DNA of 64,000 bases from Actinosynnema sp. ALI-1.44. Lineage in GTDB: Bacteria; Actinomycetota; Actinomycetes; Mycobacteriales; Pseudonocardiaceae. A program made the position numbers and the translations under genes. Of the stretch, positions 22,956 through 32,832 are shown in pieces (position 1 is the first letter of the stretch; the number at the start of each line of letters is the position of its first letter). Below the pieces are notes generated by a model. That model saw only the letters and a list, made by a program, of their open reading frames with translations. It did no database searches and was not told where the DNA came from. Location of the stretch: the NCBI RefSeq assembly GCF_001984155.1, contig NZ_MTQO01000033.1, forward strand, positions 62,001-126,000, in the 5' to 3' direction.

Positions 22956-25727
22956 ATGCATCCCCGCACCATCGTGGCAACGGCTTTGATCGCGTTGTGC
23001 GGCCTGGTTTCACCAGTCCAGTCGGCGGCCGAGCCCGCGAAACCCCCGGCGGGCGGTCAAGTCAAGTTCGCACAGCCAGACGAGGTACTCGACAAGGATT
23101 GGCGGCGGTCGACTGACGTGCTCGTGACCGGCGTCGGCGATGCCGGAGGCTTTCACGTGTTCGCCGCCAGAGAACGCGACGCGTACCAGTGGTCGGCGCT
23201 GGCCACGTTGCACATTCCCGCGTTGGACCTGGGCTTGTGGACCGGTCACACGTGTGTGACCGGGTCGGGTCGTTACGCCGTTGCCGTGTTCGCCCCGTCG
23301 ATGGCGACCAACAAACCCAAGCTGATGCGCGCGGGTGCCATCGCCGCGGTCATCGACATCGACAAGGGGACGGCGCGCATGGTGACGAGCCGCGTTGCCC
23401 TGGTGTACTTCTCCCCGGCCTGCGGGCCAGGCGACACCGCATTGCTCACCAGGTCGATCGGTGCGGACGAGCAGGAGACCGAACTGATCCGAGTGGACGC
23501 TGCCGAGGCCAAGGTGGTGTCCACGAGGAAGATCGCCGCGCAGTTGACCACACCTGTCCCGGCACCGGACGGCGACTACGGAATCGCTGGGGGTGCCCTT
23601 GTCCGCGTCGACCACGCCGGGAAGCTGGCGGAGGTCGCCAAGCCGACCGGACAGCCATACGCGCTCAACGCGACCAGCAACGGTATCGATCTGCTGTCCG
23701 TCTCCGGCACACGGGCTGTGGCGCAGCGTTTTTCCGATGGGCACCTTGCGGTTCTCGGTGACGCGCCCGTGCACGCGTTGCAGCTCTTCGGTTTGTCCGG
23801 TGGCCGGTCGCTGATTGTCGGTGAAACGAGTCGCATCCAGGCGGCGCCGGGACTGCGGAAGCTGGCTCGCTCGCAGCGAGTGCGTGCCGCCTCCACCAAC
23901 GGCCATCTGCTCGCGACGAGCGTTCTGCCGGACCAAATCGCGTACGCAGTCAAGGCAGGAGTCGCACCGTCGGAGGTCGGCACGGCGGGCCGTGTCGGCA
24001 TCACAGCGGAGGCAACGCACAGTGGCCGCGTCATGACGGGCAAGGTCGAGGTGACCAAGAGTGCCGCTGTGAACCCTCTCGACGCCGTCGTCGGTCCGCA
24101 GGCCCGTAACTACACGACTCCAACATGCGCCGTGCTACGCAACGACATCAGGAGACAAGTGCTACAACCGACCGCGGCGATGGTCGAGTGGGCGGCCGAC
24201 CGCGCTGTGAAGCGCACGCTCACTGTGCAGCGGCCAGCGAACTACCTCAAGACCGGGCTGCCCGCATACACACCACAAGGCATGTTCCCGCTACCAGCGC
24301 TGTACGGCGGGGGCACCGTACCCGCACAGGTCGAACTCGCCATCCTGGCGCAGGAAAGCAACTTCAGGCAGGCCACGTGGCGTGCCCGGCCAGGCGACGG
24401 CGGCAACCCGCTGATCGGGGACTACTACGGCAACGAAGCTGGTGACGGCCTGATCAACTACGACAACGCCGACTGTGGCTACGGCCTGTCCCAAGTCACC
24501 GACGGCATGCGTGTCGGCCAGACCCGGTTCACCGCGACCCAGCAGGCGGTACTCACCACCGACTACACGGCGAACATCGCGGCCGGTCTGCAGATCCTGG
24601 CGAGCAAGTGGAACGAGTTGGGAAACGCGAGGATGCTGGTCAACGGCGGTGACTCCCAGTACGTGGTCAACTGGTTCCTCGCGGTGTGGACCTACAACAG
24701 CGGGTTTTACCCCAACCGCGGCGACGGCAGCCCATGGGGTGTCGGCTGGTACAACAATCCAGCCAACCCGCGGTATCCCGCCAACCGCACGCCGTTCCTC
24801 CGAAACAGCTATGAAGACGCCGCTCGTCCGGGTGAGTGGTCCTATCCGGAGAAGATCATGGGCTGGGCGGAGACACCTCAGATCACCTATTTCGGCAACA
24901 GTTCCTATCCTCCTGTCAAGACGCTGAGCACGCCCGGTTTCATGGACCTCCCCCCGCGGACACAGTTCTGCGGACAGGTGAACCACTGCGATCCGGCGGC
25001 TGCCAACCCGTGTCCGGCGGAGACCTCGGTCTGTTGGTGGAACGGCACAACCACATGGTCGAACTGCCAGCTCAACTGCGGAACCGAGAACGTCACCTAC
25101 GGCGCTCAGGACGCCGAGCCACCCATGGTCCGCCAGTACCAACCAGAATGCAGGGGAGCATGGTCGGGCGCGATCGTCGTCGACGACCTTCCCGATTCGA
25201 CGGTGAACATCGTCGATTGTCCCGGCGAACGCCGCATGGGCAAATTCACCTTGCGGCTCGGCGGAAACATCGACCCGTACTACTACGACGCCCAGGTCGA
25301 CCTGCACCAGCTCGGCGCGGCGTACATGGGGCACATGTGGTTCACCCACAGCTACAGCGACGTCCGCTCGACTGTCGACCCCCGCAGGTACTTTTACCAG
25401 CACAGGCAAGTGGTCGGGACGTGGACACCCGACCTGCCGGACTTCCCCGGCACCCGCTACCGGATCCTGGTACACCTGCCCGACCACGGCGGCACATCGA
25501 CCGTCACCTACGTCGTTTTCCCAGGCGTTGACGGACAGGGAGTCGTGCACAACCCGCGCTCGTTCACGATCAGCCAGGACACCGGCGGCAAGAACGAGTG
25601 GGTGGTCTTGGGCGAGGTCCCGCTGTACCGGGGCGCGCGGGTGTCGATGAGCAACCTGGTCCCGGACACGAACGCCGACGGCAGCAAGAACCTCGCCTTC
25701 GACGCCATGGCATTCGTCGCCATGTGA
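22956..25727 (+). CDS. Large secreted protein with lysozyme-like and golvesin-like domains
   Basis: 923 aa from ATG 22956, with AGGAACGGAG upstream and a signal peptide (TIVATALIALCGLVSPVQSA). Residues 30-370 appear to be repeated beta strands (propeller-like). Residues about 440-570 resemble a lytic-transglycosylase/lysozyme fold: VELAILAQESNFRQATWRAR with Glu, then a GYGLSQVTDGM loop and ANIAAGLQILASKWNELG. A Cys-rich stretch follows (CGQVNHCDPAAANPCPAETS). The last 150 residues resemble the golvesin C-terminal beta domain (TSTVTYVVFPGV). A cell-wall-directed role is inferred. It shares an operon with the DUF2690-like gene. Confidence 0.65.
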   Translation: MHPRTIVATALIALCGLVSPVQSAAEPAKPPAGGQVKFAQPDEVLDKDWRRSTDVLVTGVGDAGGFHVFAARERDAYQWSALATLHIPALDLGLWTGHTCVTGSGRYAVAVFAPSMATNKPKLMRAGAIAAVIDIDKGTARMVTSRVALVYFSPACGPGDTALLTRSIGADEQETELIRVDAAEAKVVSTRKIAAQLTTPVPAPDGDYGIAGGALVRVDHAGKLAEVAKPTGQPYALNATSNGIDLLSVSGTRAVAQRFSDGHLAVLGDAPVHALQLFGLSGGRSLIVGETSRIQAAPGLRKLARSQRVRAASTNGHLLATSVLPDQIAYAVKAGVAPSEVGTAGRVGITAEATHSGRVMTGKVEVTKSAAVNPLDAVVGPQARNYTTPTCAVLRNDIRRQVLQPTAAMVEWAADRAVKRTLTVQRPANYLKTGLPAYTPQGMFPLPALYGGGTVPAQVELAILAQESNFRQATWRARPGDGGNPLIGDYYGNEAGDGLINYDNADCGYGLSQVTDGMRVGQTRFTATQQAVLTTDYTANIAAGLQILASKWNELGNARMLVNGGDSQYVVNWFLAVWTYNSGFYPNRGDGSPWGVGWYNNPANPRYPANRTPFLRNSYEDAARPGEWSYPEKIMGWAETPQITYFGNSSYPPVKTLSTPGFMDLPPRTQFCGQVNHCDPAAANPCPAETSVCWWNGTTTWSNCQLNCGTENVTYGAQDAEPPMVRQYQPECRGAWSGAIVVDDLPDSTVNIVDCPGERRMGKFTLRLGGNIDPYYYDAQVDLHQLGAAYMGHMWFTHSYSDVRSTVDPRRYFYQHRQVVGTWTPDLPDFPGTRYRILVHLPDHGGTSTVTYVVFPGVDGQGVVHNPRSFTISQDTGGKNEWVVLGEVPLYRGARVSMSNLVPDTNADGSKNLAFDAMAFVAM

Positions 25728-25802
25728 CAGCCGGGGGTCTGCCGGACCGTTCAACCTGGATCGGGACTGTTCAAGATCGGTGACTGAAGAGGAGATTGAT
25801 CA

Positions 25803-26249
25803 ATGGCGTTCAAGTACGTACGAGTATCGCTGGCCACTCTCGCCGTCTTCTTCGGAGGACTGGTTGCGCCGGCTGCCGCAACGGCGAGCCAACCGCAGGG
25901 CAGCGCCGAGATCACGGCGGCATGTCACGGCTCGTCCTGCAACCATAAGGACCCGGCGGCGACGGGTTGCGCCGGGGACGGGCGAACCGTTTCGGAGTTC
26001 ATCTATCGCGGCTATCGGGTCGAGCACAGGTACTCGCCTGCGTGTGCCGCCATGTGGACACGTAAGACCTATGTGAGTGGCAGCGCTTGGTCATTTTATG
26101 GCGCACACGAAGCTATCACTGGAAACGGGATAGAACGAAACCGATACAGTTATTCAGGGGGGTGGACATCGATGTGGTCCTACTTCTTGATCAATCGATC
26201 ATGTGGTGTGTCGAATACCGGGACCCACTGCGGGGAGTGGGTGGGATGA
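25803..26249 (+). CDS. Secreted DUF2690-like protein
   Basis: 148 aa, ATG 25803 with an AAGAGGAG ribosome site. The signal peptide contains LATLAVFFGGLVAPAAATAS. The mature region keeps the family pattern ACHGSSCNHKDPAATGCAGD and RYSPACAAMWTR, with two late cysteines (RSCGVSNTGTHCGEW). It is the second DUF2690-like paralogue and follows the large secreted protein on the same strand. Confidence 0.7.
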   Translation: MAFKYVRVSLATLAVFFGGLVAPAAATASQPQGSAEITAACHGSSCNHKDPAATGCAGDGRTVSEFIYRGYRVEHRYSPACAAMWTRKTYVSGSAWSFYGAHEAITGNGIERNRYSYSGGWTSMWSYFLINRSCGVSNTGTHCGEWVG

Positions 26250-26344
26250 GGCTGAAAGGGCGACGGACCTCCTGGGTGCCAACAAGTATGAGAGTTGTTC
26301 TGGCGGCTCGATAACTCGGAACCAGGGACGACCTCAACCGCGCG

Positions 26345-26505
26345 CGGTTGAGGTCGACGAGTTCATCACCGGGCTGGCCCCGACGGGTACGACGCCGTGC
26401 TCGGTGCTGTCCGCGGGCCAGCGGCAGCGGATCGCGATCGCCCGTGCCGTTCTATTGACGCACTCGGTGTGCTGCTCGACGAACCGCTCTCCGGTGTGCC
26501 TGCGA
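26345..26505 (+). pseudogene. ABC transporter ATPase fragment
   Basis: One frame reads EFITGLAPTG, then LSAGQRQRIAIARAVL, which is the ABC signature motif. A second frame carries ALGVLLDEPLSG, the Walker B and D-loop, about 20 bases on. Only about 50 codons survive, in two frames. No transporter membrane domain is nearby. Confidence 0.55.
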
Positions 26506-27064
26506 AGCCTTCGGTGCCGACCACATCGTGCCAGGTGGCGACTTCCCTGTTCTGCTGTCGATCGAGTCCTGTAAGCGGACGTTCGAGTACAAGAGACTCA
26601 CCAAATGAGACACGCTTGTAACCGCTCACCCAAGGATTACGGGCACGTCGCTAGTCATTCTACCTTGATCATTTCTAGTTCAGAGATTCGAGTCCACACA
26701 CTCCGTCGAACAGGTCACCGGCCGCCGAGACCGCACGTTCCGATGGTGGGTTACCGAGAACCCCTCCGCGTTCGTCGATCATTGGCTGATCATACTCTCT
26801 GTGAGTCCTGGTTTCGCAGTATTGATCTATCCTCGCGCTCACCTGACGATGGTGACAGGAAGCCCGGAAGCTACCGATCATATCCGCTCAGCGGCAGATG
26901 AGGCTGTTTGACTGTGGTCGGAATCAGCGGGTGCCAACTGCGTCCGCTGGATCGCCACGACATGATTCAATTCCGGCTGGATTCGCCCCAGCCCCGCAGC
27001 CGGTCGGTCGAGGTGACAATATGCCGCCGGGGTCGCTTCCGTCACGGCCCCGGTGTTCGGCCAC
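26506..27064. other. Gene-poor stretch
   Basis: Between the ABC fragment and the GntR gene I see no frame with protein-like composition and no convincing stem-loop or promoter. Its GC content is locally lower than the flanks. Confidence 0.4.
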
Positions 27065-27754
27065 TCACTCGGCCCGGTTGGATTGATCGGGCGCGCCGCT
27101 GATCAGCAGCTGGGCGGTGTGTGCGATGTGGTCGCGCAGCAGTTCCTGCGCGTGGTCAGCGTCGCGCGCGAGAACGGCGTCGAGCAGCGCTCGATGCTCG
27201 GCGGCGACGTCGCGGCCGGGTTCGTTGCCCAAAGACACCGACCACTGCCGGTACAGTTCGGCCTCCTGCCGCAACGACCGCGCCATGTCGAGCAGCCGCT
27301 GGTTACCGCACCCGGCCAGCAGTGCGTGGTGGAAGGCCGCGTGTGCCTGCGACCACTCGTCGGACAGGCGGTCCGAATCCGCCGGGTCGCGGTAGGGCGT
27401 GCGTTCCAGAACGTGGTGCGCGGCAACGGCATCGGCCTCCCAGCGCGTGTCGCCTTCCCGCACCGAGAGCCCCAGTACCAGTGCTTCGATCTCCGCCCGC
27501 GCTTGCGTCAGCTCGGCCAGATCCTGATGGGACAGCGGCCGCACCGAGTAGCCCTGACGCGGCCTGGCCACCACCAGCCCTTCGGCGACCAGTCTCGTCA
27601 GCGCCTCGCGGGTAGCGCCGACGCTCACTTTGTAGCGGTCGGCCAGGTCCGGGAACTTGAGCCGCCCGCCCGGCACCAGCCGACCCGCGAGGATGTCGGA
27701 GCGCAACGCCTGGTGGATGCCGTCCGTACGAGTCGCCCCGCCGCCCTTGGTCAT
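27065..27754 (-). CDS. GntR-family (FadR/FCD) regulator
   Basis: 229 aa from ATG 27754. The N-terminal winged HTH is LKFPDLADRYKVSVGATREA, then LTRLVAEGLVVARPRQGYSV. The C-terminal FCD helical domain has the metal/ligand residues D-x3-H and H-x3-H patterns (AHAAFHHALLAG; DAVLARDADHAQELLRDHIA). It is transcribed divergently from the FAH-family gene. A perfect 16-bp palindrome lies between them. It is probably the ligand-responsive repressor of the catabolic genes at 27996-31440. Confidence 0.85.
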   Translation of the reverse strand: MTKGGGATRTDGIHQALRSDILAGRLVPGGRLKFPDLADRYKVSVGATREALTRLVAEGLVVARPRQGYSVRPLSHQDLAELTQARAEIEALVLGLSVREGDTRWEADAVAAHHVLERTPYRDPADSDRLSDEWSQAHAAFHHALLAGCGNQRLLDMARSLRQEAELYRQWSVSLGNEPGRDVAAEHRALLDAVLARDADHAQELLRDHIAHTAQLLISGAPDQSNRAE

Positions 27755-27787
27755 GCTGCACACCGTAGCACTTTACGAATCCCTCTT

Positions 27788-27803
27788 GAACTTTCGAAAG
27801 TTC
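27788..27803. promoter_or_regulatory. Perfect 16-bp palindrome, likely GntR operator
   Basis: GAACTTTCGAAAGTTC is a perfect palindrome 34 bp upstream of the GntR start and about 190 bp before the FAH gene. Its size and position fit a FadR-subfamily operator. Confidence 0.6.
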
Positions 27804-27995
27804 GGGGTTAGTTTCGAATCTATCCTCCCAAGATCCACTAGTTACGCGAGGAGCCATCGATGCCCGCGAACGACCTTCGACGCCCGACCGTTCTCCGCCT
27901 ACACCGACTACCGGTCGGCGGCCACGCACAGCGACCTGGTGGCGATGCGATGAACGTGCAGTGGCGCGTGTTCCCGTCAACGGAAAGGTAAGATC

Positions 27996-28853
27996 ATGAG
28001 ACTGGCCAATGTGGATGGACGAGCGGTGCTGCTGACCGCCGACGACACCGGAATCGACGTCGAAACGGCGTCAGGCGGCAAGTTCGGCCCAGGCCTCGCG
28101 TCTGTCTACGAGAACTGGGACGGGTTCCGGGCGTGGGCCGAACAGCCGCCCGCCGGACCCGGCGTCGTCTTCACCCGTGCGCAGCTGGGCTCGCCGTCAC
28201 CGGCCCCGCGGCAGATCGTCGCGATCGGCCTGAACTACGACGCCCACACCGCCGAGTCCGGTTTCGACGCACCGGGCGGACTTCCCCCGACGTTCACCAA
28301 GTTCGTCTCCGCGCTGACCGGCCCCGACGCGGAGGTCGTGCTGCCGGCCGGTGGCGACGTGGACTGGGAGGTGGAACTCGTCGCCGTCATCGGCCGGACC
28401 GCCAGCCACATCGCGGAATCCGAGGCGTGGGATCACGTCGCCGGGGTGACGATCGGGCAGGACCTCTCCGAGCGCGTCTCGCAACTGGCCGGTCCCGCCC
28501 CGCAGTTCAGCCTGGGAAAGTCGTTCCCGAACTTCGCGCCGGTCGGGCCGTGGCTGGTCACGCCGGACGAACTGGCGAACCAGGACGACCTGGCGCTCGG
28601 CTGCTCGGTCGACGGCGAGACGGTGCAGGACGGCCGCACCCGTGAGCTGATCTTCCCGGTCGCCAGGCTGGTTTCCGAGCTGTCGCGGACCATCACCTTG
28701 TTTCCGGGCGACCTCATCTTCACCGGGACCCCCGCGGGCGTGGGCATGGGCCGCACGCCGAAACGATTCCTGCGGCCCGGTGAACAGCTCGTCAGCTGGA
28801 TCGAAGGCATCGGTGAGATGCGCCAGACATTCGTTGCCGCACGGGAGGACTGA
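27996..28853 (+). CDS. Fumarylacetoacetate hydrolase (FAH) family protein
   Basis: 285 aa. It has the FAH core: RQIVAIGLNYDAHTAESGFD, TFTKFVSALTGPDAEVVLPA, DWEVELVAVIGRTASHIAES (metal-binding Glu residues), GQDLSERVSQL, KSFPNFAPVGPWLVTPDEL, and PGDLIFTGTPAGVGMGRTP. The family cleaves or decarboxylates beta-diketo/2-oxo acids in aromatic ring degradation using a divalent metal. It is the first gene of the operon controlled by the divergent GntR, with the extradiol dioxygenase following after 1 bp. Confidence 0.85.
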   Translation: MRLANVDGRAVLLTADDTGIDVETASGGKFGPGLASVYENWDGFRAWAEQPPAGPGVVFTRAQLGSPSPAPRQIVAIGLNYDAHTAESGFDAPGGLPPTFTKFVSALTGPDAEVVLPAGGDVDWEVELVAVIGRTASHIAESEAWDHVAGVTIGQDLSERVSQLAGPAPQFSLGKSFPNFAPVGPWLVTPDELANQDDLALGCSVDGETVQDGRTRELIFPVARLVSELSRTITLFPGDLIFTGTPAGVGMGRTPKRFLRPGEQLVSWIEGIGEMRQTFVAARED

Positions 28854-28854
28854 C

Positions 28855-29778
28855 ATGGGCATGCACCGCCTTACCCGGGTCACGATGGGCGTCCCGAACG
28901 TCGCGGAAACCATCGCCTACTACGCCGATTTCGGCCTCACCCACCTCGGTGACGGGGCCTTCAGCACTCTCGAAGGCGGCGAGCAGTTGCGGGTCCGGCA
29001 CGCCCCTCACCGCCAGTTGCTCGAACTCGGGGTGGGGGTCGACGATGTCGACGACGTCGCGCGAACCGCGTCGCGGCTGGACCGCCTCGGCGTAGCTGGC
29101 GGCACGGACGGCACCGCGGTCACCGCGATCGAGCCGGTTTCGGGCTTCACCGTCCGCGTCGAGATCGCGCCGAGGATCGTGCAGCAGCCCGTCCCGGCCA
29201 CCCCCTACAACGGGCCCGGCCGCATCGAGCGGTTCGGCCGCGCGCCCGGAGTGCTGCGCGCCGACCCGATCCGGCCCAAGAAACTCGGGCACTGCGTGGT
29301 GGGCACGACCGATCTCGAAGCCACCATGAGGTTCTTCACCGAGGGACTCGGCTTCAAGGTCAGTGACTACATCGGGGACAAAGGCGCCTTCATGCGCTGC
29401 TCGGTCGATCACCACAACGTGCTGGCGCTCGCGGCGCCGGTGAACTTCCTGCACCACACGTCCTGGCAGGTCGACGACATCGACGACGTCGGACGCGGTG
29501 CCGCGGCGATGCTGGCGGGCAATCCCGACCGGCACGTCTGGGGCCTCGGCAGGCACCACGCGGGATCCAACTTCTTCTGGTACCTCAAGGATCCGGCGGG
29601 GAACTTCAGCGAGTACTACGCCGACATGGACTGCATCCCCGAGGACGAGATCTGGACCCCGGAGGTCTTCGAGGGCGTACAGGGCCTGTTCAGCTGGGGC
29701 CCGCCACCGCCACCGTCGTTCCTGGAGCCGGACGACCTCGCCGCGCTGATGACCGGACAGCACGCTCCCTCCCGGTGA
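28855..29778 (+). CDS. VOC-type extradiol ring-cleavage dioxygenase
   Basis: 307 aa with two VOC modules, start ATG 28855. The Fe(II) ligands are visible: His146 in KKLGHCVVGTTDLEATMRFF, His200/201 in NFLHHTSWQVDDIDDV and Glu253 in GNFSEYYADMD. This is the two-His-one-Glu set of type I extradiol dioxygenases that open catechol-type rings. With the FAH-family hydrolase directly upstream, this is a typical meta-cleavage pairing. Confidence 0.85.
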   Translation: MGMHRLTRVTMGVPNVAETIAYYADFGLTHLGDGAFSTLEGGEQLRVRHAPHRQLLELGVGVDDVDDVARTASRLDRLGVAGGTDGTAVTAIEPVSGFTVRVEIAPRIVQQPVPATPYNGPGRIERFGRAPGVLRADPIRPKKLGHCVVGTTDLEATMRFFTEGLGFKVSDYIGDKGAFMRCSVDHHNVLALAAPVNFLHHTSWQVDDIDDVGRGAAAMLAGNPDRHVWGLGRHHAGSNFFWYLKDPAGNFSEYYADMDCIPEDEIWTPEVFEGVQGLFSWGPPPPPSFLEPDDLAALMTGQHAPSR

Positions 29779-29906
29779 CCGCGGCCTGGCCGGGAGACTG
29801 TCGCTTGTGGACGGTAACAGCCGGCCGGTGAGATGACCCTTCGCCGGACATCGAGAAAAGACTCCCCGCGCCGGAAATCCCGCGCCTGATCGGAAAAGGA
29901 GAAGTT

Positions 29907-30422
29907 GTGTCAGTGGAATTGTACGTCCCCCAGATCCCGGACAACCTGAACATCCGGTTCGTCGAAAACCGCATCGTCATCAATCGTCCGGCACAGGAGG
30001 TGTACGACTGGGTGACCACCTGGTCGAACCTGCCGAAGTGGCTGCCGATGGCCATCGGTACCGAGGTGCGGCACGGCACGGAGGGCGTCCCCGCCGAAAT
30101 GGGCGACGTGCTGCTCGAAACCATCCAGCCGGAGCTGAACGAGAAGCCGAAGCTCTACACCGTGGTGGCGCGGGTCCCCGGCAAGCTGTGGACGGTGGTC
30201 GGCAGGGACGTGCTCGACGACGGCTCCCTGGCCCCGGCGATGCACGCGATCGCCACCTTCACCACATTCGACCTCGGTGACGGGACGACCCTGTTCTGTC
30301 GGCTGTTCGAGCGGCTGATCCCGGCCGCCGAGCCGCCCGGCCCGCACCCGGTCGAAGACCCGGCCCGAATCCAGCCCGGCCTGGAACTGATCAAGGCACA
30401 CGTCGAGGGCACAGCCGGATAA
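29907..30422 (+). CDS. SRPBCC/polyketide cyclase-like protein
   Basis: 171 aa from GTG 29907, with GGAAAAGGAGAAG upstream. The N-terminus reads FVENRIVINRPAQEVYDWVT, then TWSNLPKWLP, the helix-grip START/SRPBCC pattern for binding hydrophobic ligands, ending in a long C-terminal helix. It lies 128 bp after the dioxygenase on the same strand, so it is probably part of the same catabolic unit. It could bind or cyclise a substrate; activity is unknown. Confidence 0.7.
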   Translation: MSVELYVPQIPDNLNIRFVENRIVINRPAQEVYDWVTTWSNLPKWLPMAIGTEVRHGTEGVPAEMGDVLLETIQPELNEKPKLYTVVARVPGKLWTVVGRDVLDDGSLAPAMHAIATFTTFDLGDGTTLFCRLFERLIPAAEPPGPHPVEDPARIQPGLELIKAHVEGTAG

Positions 30423-30494
30423 CCTCGGCTATTGGCCGGCTTGCGCAAGCGGCAACTACCGCGCAGGGAGACCGGGGGCGACGCGCTCATCGTG

Positions 30495-31440
30495 CAGGGC
30501 CCCAGGGCAGCCGACCTCGGTCCGGCCCGTGCGCGGAGACGGCAGCATCGATCTCACCGCCAGCGTCGCGGGCACCCACATCATCGAGCACGGCGGCCGG
30601 CTCCTCGCGCTCCAAGAGACCAACCTGCCCTACGAGGTCACGCCCGAACTCGACACTGTCGGCCCGTTCGACTTCCACGGCAAGCTCACCTCGGCGATGA
30701 CCGCGCACCCGAAGCAGGACCCGGCGACCGGCGAGTTGCACTTCTTCAGCTATTCGCCGTTCCCGCCGCACCTGACCTACTACGTCGCCTCGCCCGAGGG
30801 CCACATCACTCGCAGCCAGGTGGTCGACGGCAGCGGCCCGAGCCTGATGCACGACTTCGCCATCACCGCGACCAAAGCCGTGTTCCTCGACCTGCCAGTC
30901 GTCGCCGTACGTGACCTGGATCCCGGTCAGCCAGCGCGCCCTGCTGCACGTCACCAACGCCTACGACACGCCGGACGGCAAGATCGTCCTCGAAGGACCC
31001 GCCTACGACCAGGCGTCCTGGGCGACCTCGTGGAAGTGGTGGATCGGCGCGCCCGGCTACCCGGTCGCCCCGGTCAGCGGGGCCCCAGCATCAACGGCGA
31101 CCGCACCGGCCTGCCCTCCGCGATCAGTTACTCGGTGGCCTTCCCAGGATCGGGGCTCGACGAGTTCGCCATCGTCAAACTGAACACGACCACCGGCGAG
31201 CGGCACCTGCACCTGCCGGGGCCCGACCGGCATGCCGGGGAAGCCGTCTTCGTCCCCGCCGCAGGCGCCACCGGCGAGGACGACGGCTACCTGCTGACGA
31301 TCGTCAGCGACTTGCGCGCCAACGCATCCCAACTACTCGTCCTCGACGCACACGACCTGAGCACCACCGCCACGGTCGAGCTGCCCCGGTCACCAGCTCA
31401 CCCCGAGCACACCACCGCCCTGACGGCGCCGGTATCCCGC
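30495..31440 (+). pseudogene. Carotenoid-cleavage-type oxygenase, frameshifted and truncated
   Basis: Fragments of an RPE65/lignostilbene-dioxygenase-like propeller in two frames. About 30529-30910 reads FDFHGKLTSAMTAHPKQDPA and SLMHDFAITATKAVFLDLPV (two of the four iron His). About 30911-31080 shifts frame: LLHVTNAYDTPDGKIVLEGP (third His). From about 31080 the first frame resumes: LPSAISYSVAFPGSGLDEFA and DDGYLLTIVSDLRANASQLL. The N-terminal 100 or so residues and the last His-bearing strand are missing. At least two frameshifts plus truncation make it non-functional. Confidence 0.7.
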
Positions 31441-31561
31441 ACCGTGCGGGCAACGCCACCCTCGTTAACCCGCCGCACGAACTCCCGCTCCACCGGCTTC
31501 GGCGACGCATCCCATCCTCCCCAGAACGATCGCCTCCAACAAACCGGAAACACCTTTCGCG

Positions 31562-32785
31562 TTACAGTCCCGGTCGGGTGGCTTGCGAAGGCTGACGGGC
31601 CCGTTCGATGCGTTGGCCGTTTCGCCAGATGGCGGTGATGTCGCGGGTGTTGGTGATGGTGCTGGTGGGGTCGCCGTCGACGAGGAGTAGGTCGGCGCGG
31701 AGTCCGGGTGCGATGCGGCCGCGGTCGGCGAGGGTGAATCGGTCGGCTGGTGCGCTGGTGGCGGCGGCGAGGGCTTCGATGGGGGTGAGACCGGCGCGGA
31801 CGAGTAGTTCGAGTTCGAGGTGGAGGGTGGCGCCGTGGGCGGTGTCCGGGTTGGAGGCGTCGCTGCCGGCGAGGATGGTGACACCGGCGTCGCGGAGCAG
31901 GCTGAGGGTGTGATGGGGTATGTCGAGGTTGTAGCGGGCCTCGGGGTTGAGGGGGATGGCGCCGAAGCTGAGCATCTGTCGGGACGTGTCGTCGAGGTAG
32001 GGCTCGATGCGGTGGTCGGTAAGCAGTTCCGACGCGTGCGGCCGGCCGAACAGCCCGTCGAGAACGGCGAGGGTGGGGATCACCGCAGTGTCGTGCTCGG
32101 CCAGGAGGTGCGGCAGGTCTGGGTCGGCTGGGCGGTCGACGAACAGGTGACCGAGCACGTCGACACCGGCGTGGACGGCCTTGACGGCGTCGGAGGCGTT
32201 GAGGACATGGGCAATGGTGAGCCGGTCACGTGCATGAGCGTGATCGACGAGTGCGGTCATGGTGACTTCGCCCAGCATGGGCAGGGGTGTTCCGGTCGTT
32301 GAACCGTCGTCGATGAGGATCTTGATGTAGTCGGAGCCTTCCGACAGTCGGGCGTCGATGAACGCCTCGGCGTGAGCGGGTTCGGTCAGGGTGGGGAACG
32401 GCGGTAGGTAGCCCATCTCGACGAGGTACCAGCCGTAGCCCCCGGGCACAGTCGCCGCCGTGCCGGCAGTTCTGACGTCGGCCATGGTGGGCGTGCGGTC
32501 GGCTTGCCGGCGCAGGGTGTTGATCGCTGCTGGGTCTGCCATCAGGTCCAACACGGTCGTCACCCCGAAGACCGCTGCCTGTTCCAGGTTTCCCGGGAAG
32601 ACGTGAGCGTGGGCGTCGATGAGGCCGGGCAGCAGGGTCCGTCCCCGGCCGTCGACGATCTCGGCGTCCTCCGCGACCGGCGACGGCTGGGTCGCGACCG
32701 TGACGATCAGCCCGTTCTCGAAGGTCACGTGGGCGTGGGGGAGGACCGTGTCGCCGGTGAACACCCTCACATCGCGGATCGACAC
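31562..32785 (-). CDS. Metal-dependent amidohydrolase
   Basis: 407 aa from GTG 32785 ([20 protein letters not shown]); ATG 32806 is an alternative but lies inside the palindrome. Motifs are [15 protein letters not shown] (metal HxH), [11 protein letters not shown] (bridging Lys position), [20 protein letters not shown] (His), [20 protein letters not shown] (Asp), and the composite-domain end [20 protein letters not shown]. This matches imidazolonepropionase/prolidase-like amidohydrolases. It is divergent from a TetR gene that shares the operator. The substrate is unknown. Confidence 0.85.
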   Translation of the reverse strand: MSIRDVRVFTGDTVLPHAHVTFENGLIVTVATQPSPVAEDAEIVDGRGRTLLPGLIDAHAHVFPGNLEQAAVFGVTTVLDLMADPAAINTLRRQADRTPTMADVRTAGTAATVPGGYGWYLVEMGYLPPFPTLTEPAHAEAFIDARLSEGSDYIKILIDDGSTTGTPLPMLGEVTMTALVDHAHARDRLTIAHVLNASDAVKAVHAGVDVLGHLFVDRPADPDLPHLLAEHDTAVIPTLAVLDGLFGRPHASELLTDHRIEPYLDDTSRQMLSFGAIPLNPEARYNLDIPHHTLSLLRDAGVTILAGSDASNPDTAHGATLHLELELLVRAGLTPIEALAAATSAPADRFTLADRGRIAPGLRADLLLVDGDPTSTITNTRDITAIWRNGQRIERARQPSQATRPGL

Positions 32786-32800
32786 TCTCGAACCGTAATC

Positions 32801-32818
32801 ATACATACGTGTATGTAT
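32801..32818. promoter_or_regulatory. Perfect inverted repeat, likely TetR operator
   Basis: ATACATAC-GT-GTATGTAT: 8-bp arms with a 2-bp spacer, in the gap between the amidohydrolase and the TetR gene. It overlaps a TATGAT-like -10 element for the amidohydrolase on the minus strand, so binding would block its transcription. Confidence 0.7.
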
Positions 32819-32832
32819 ACCATAATGGAGGT

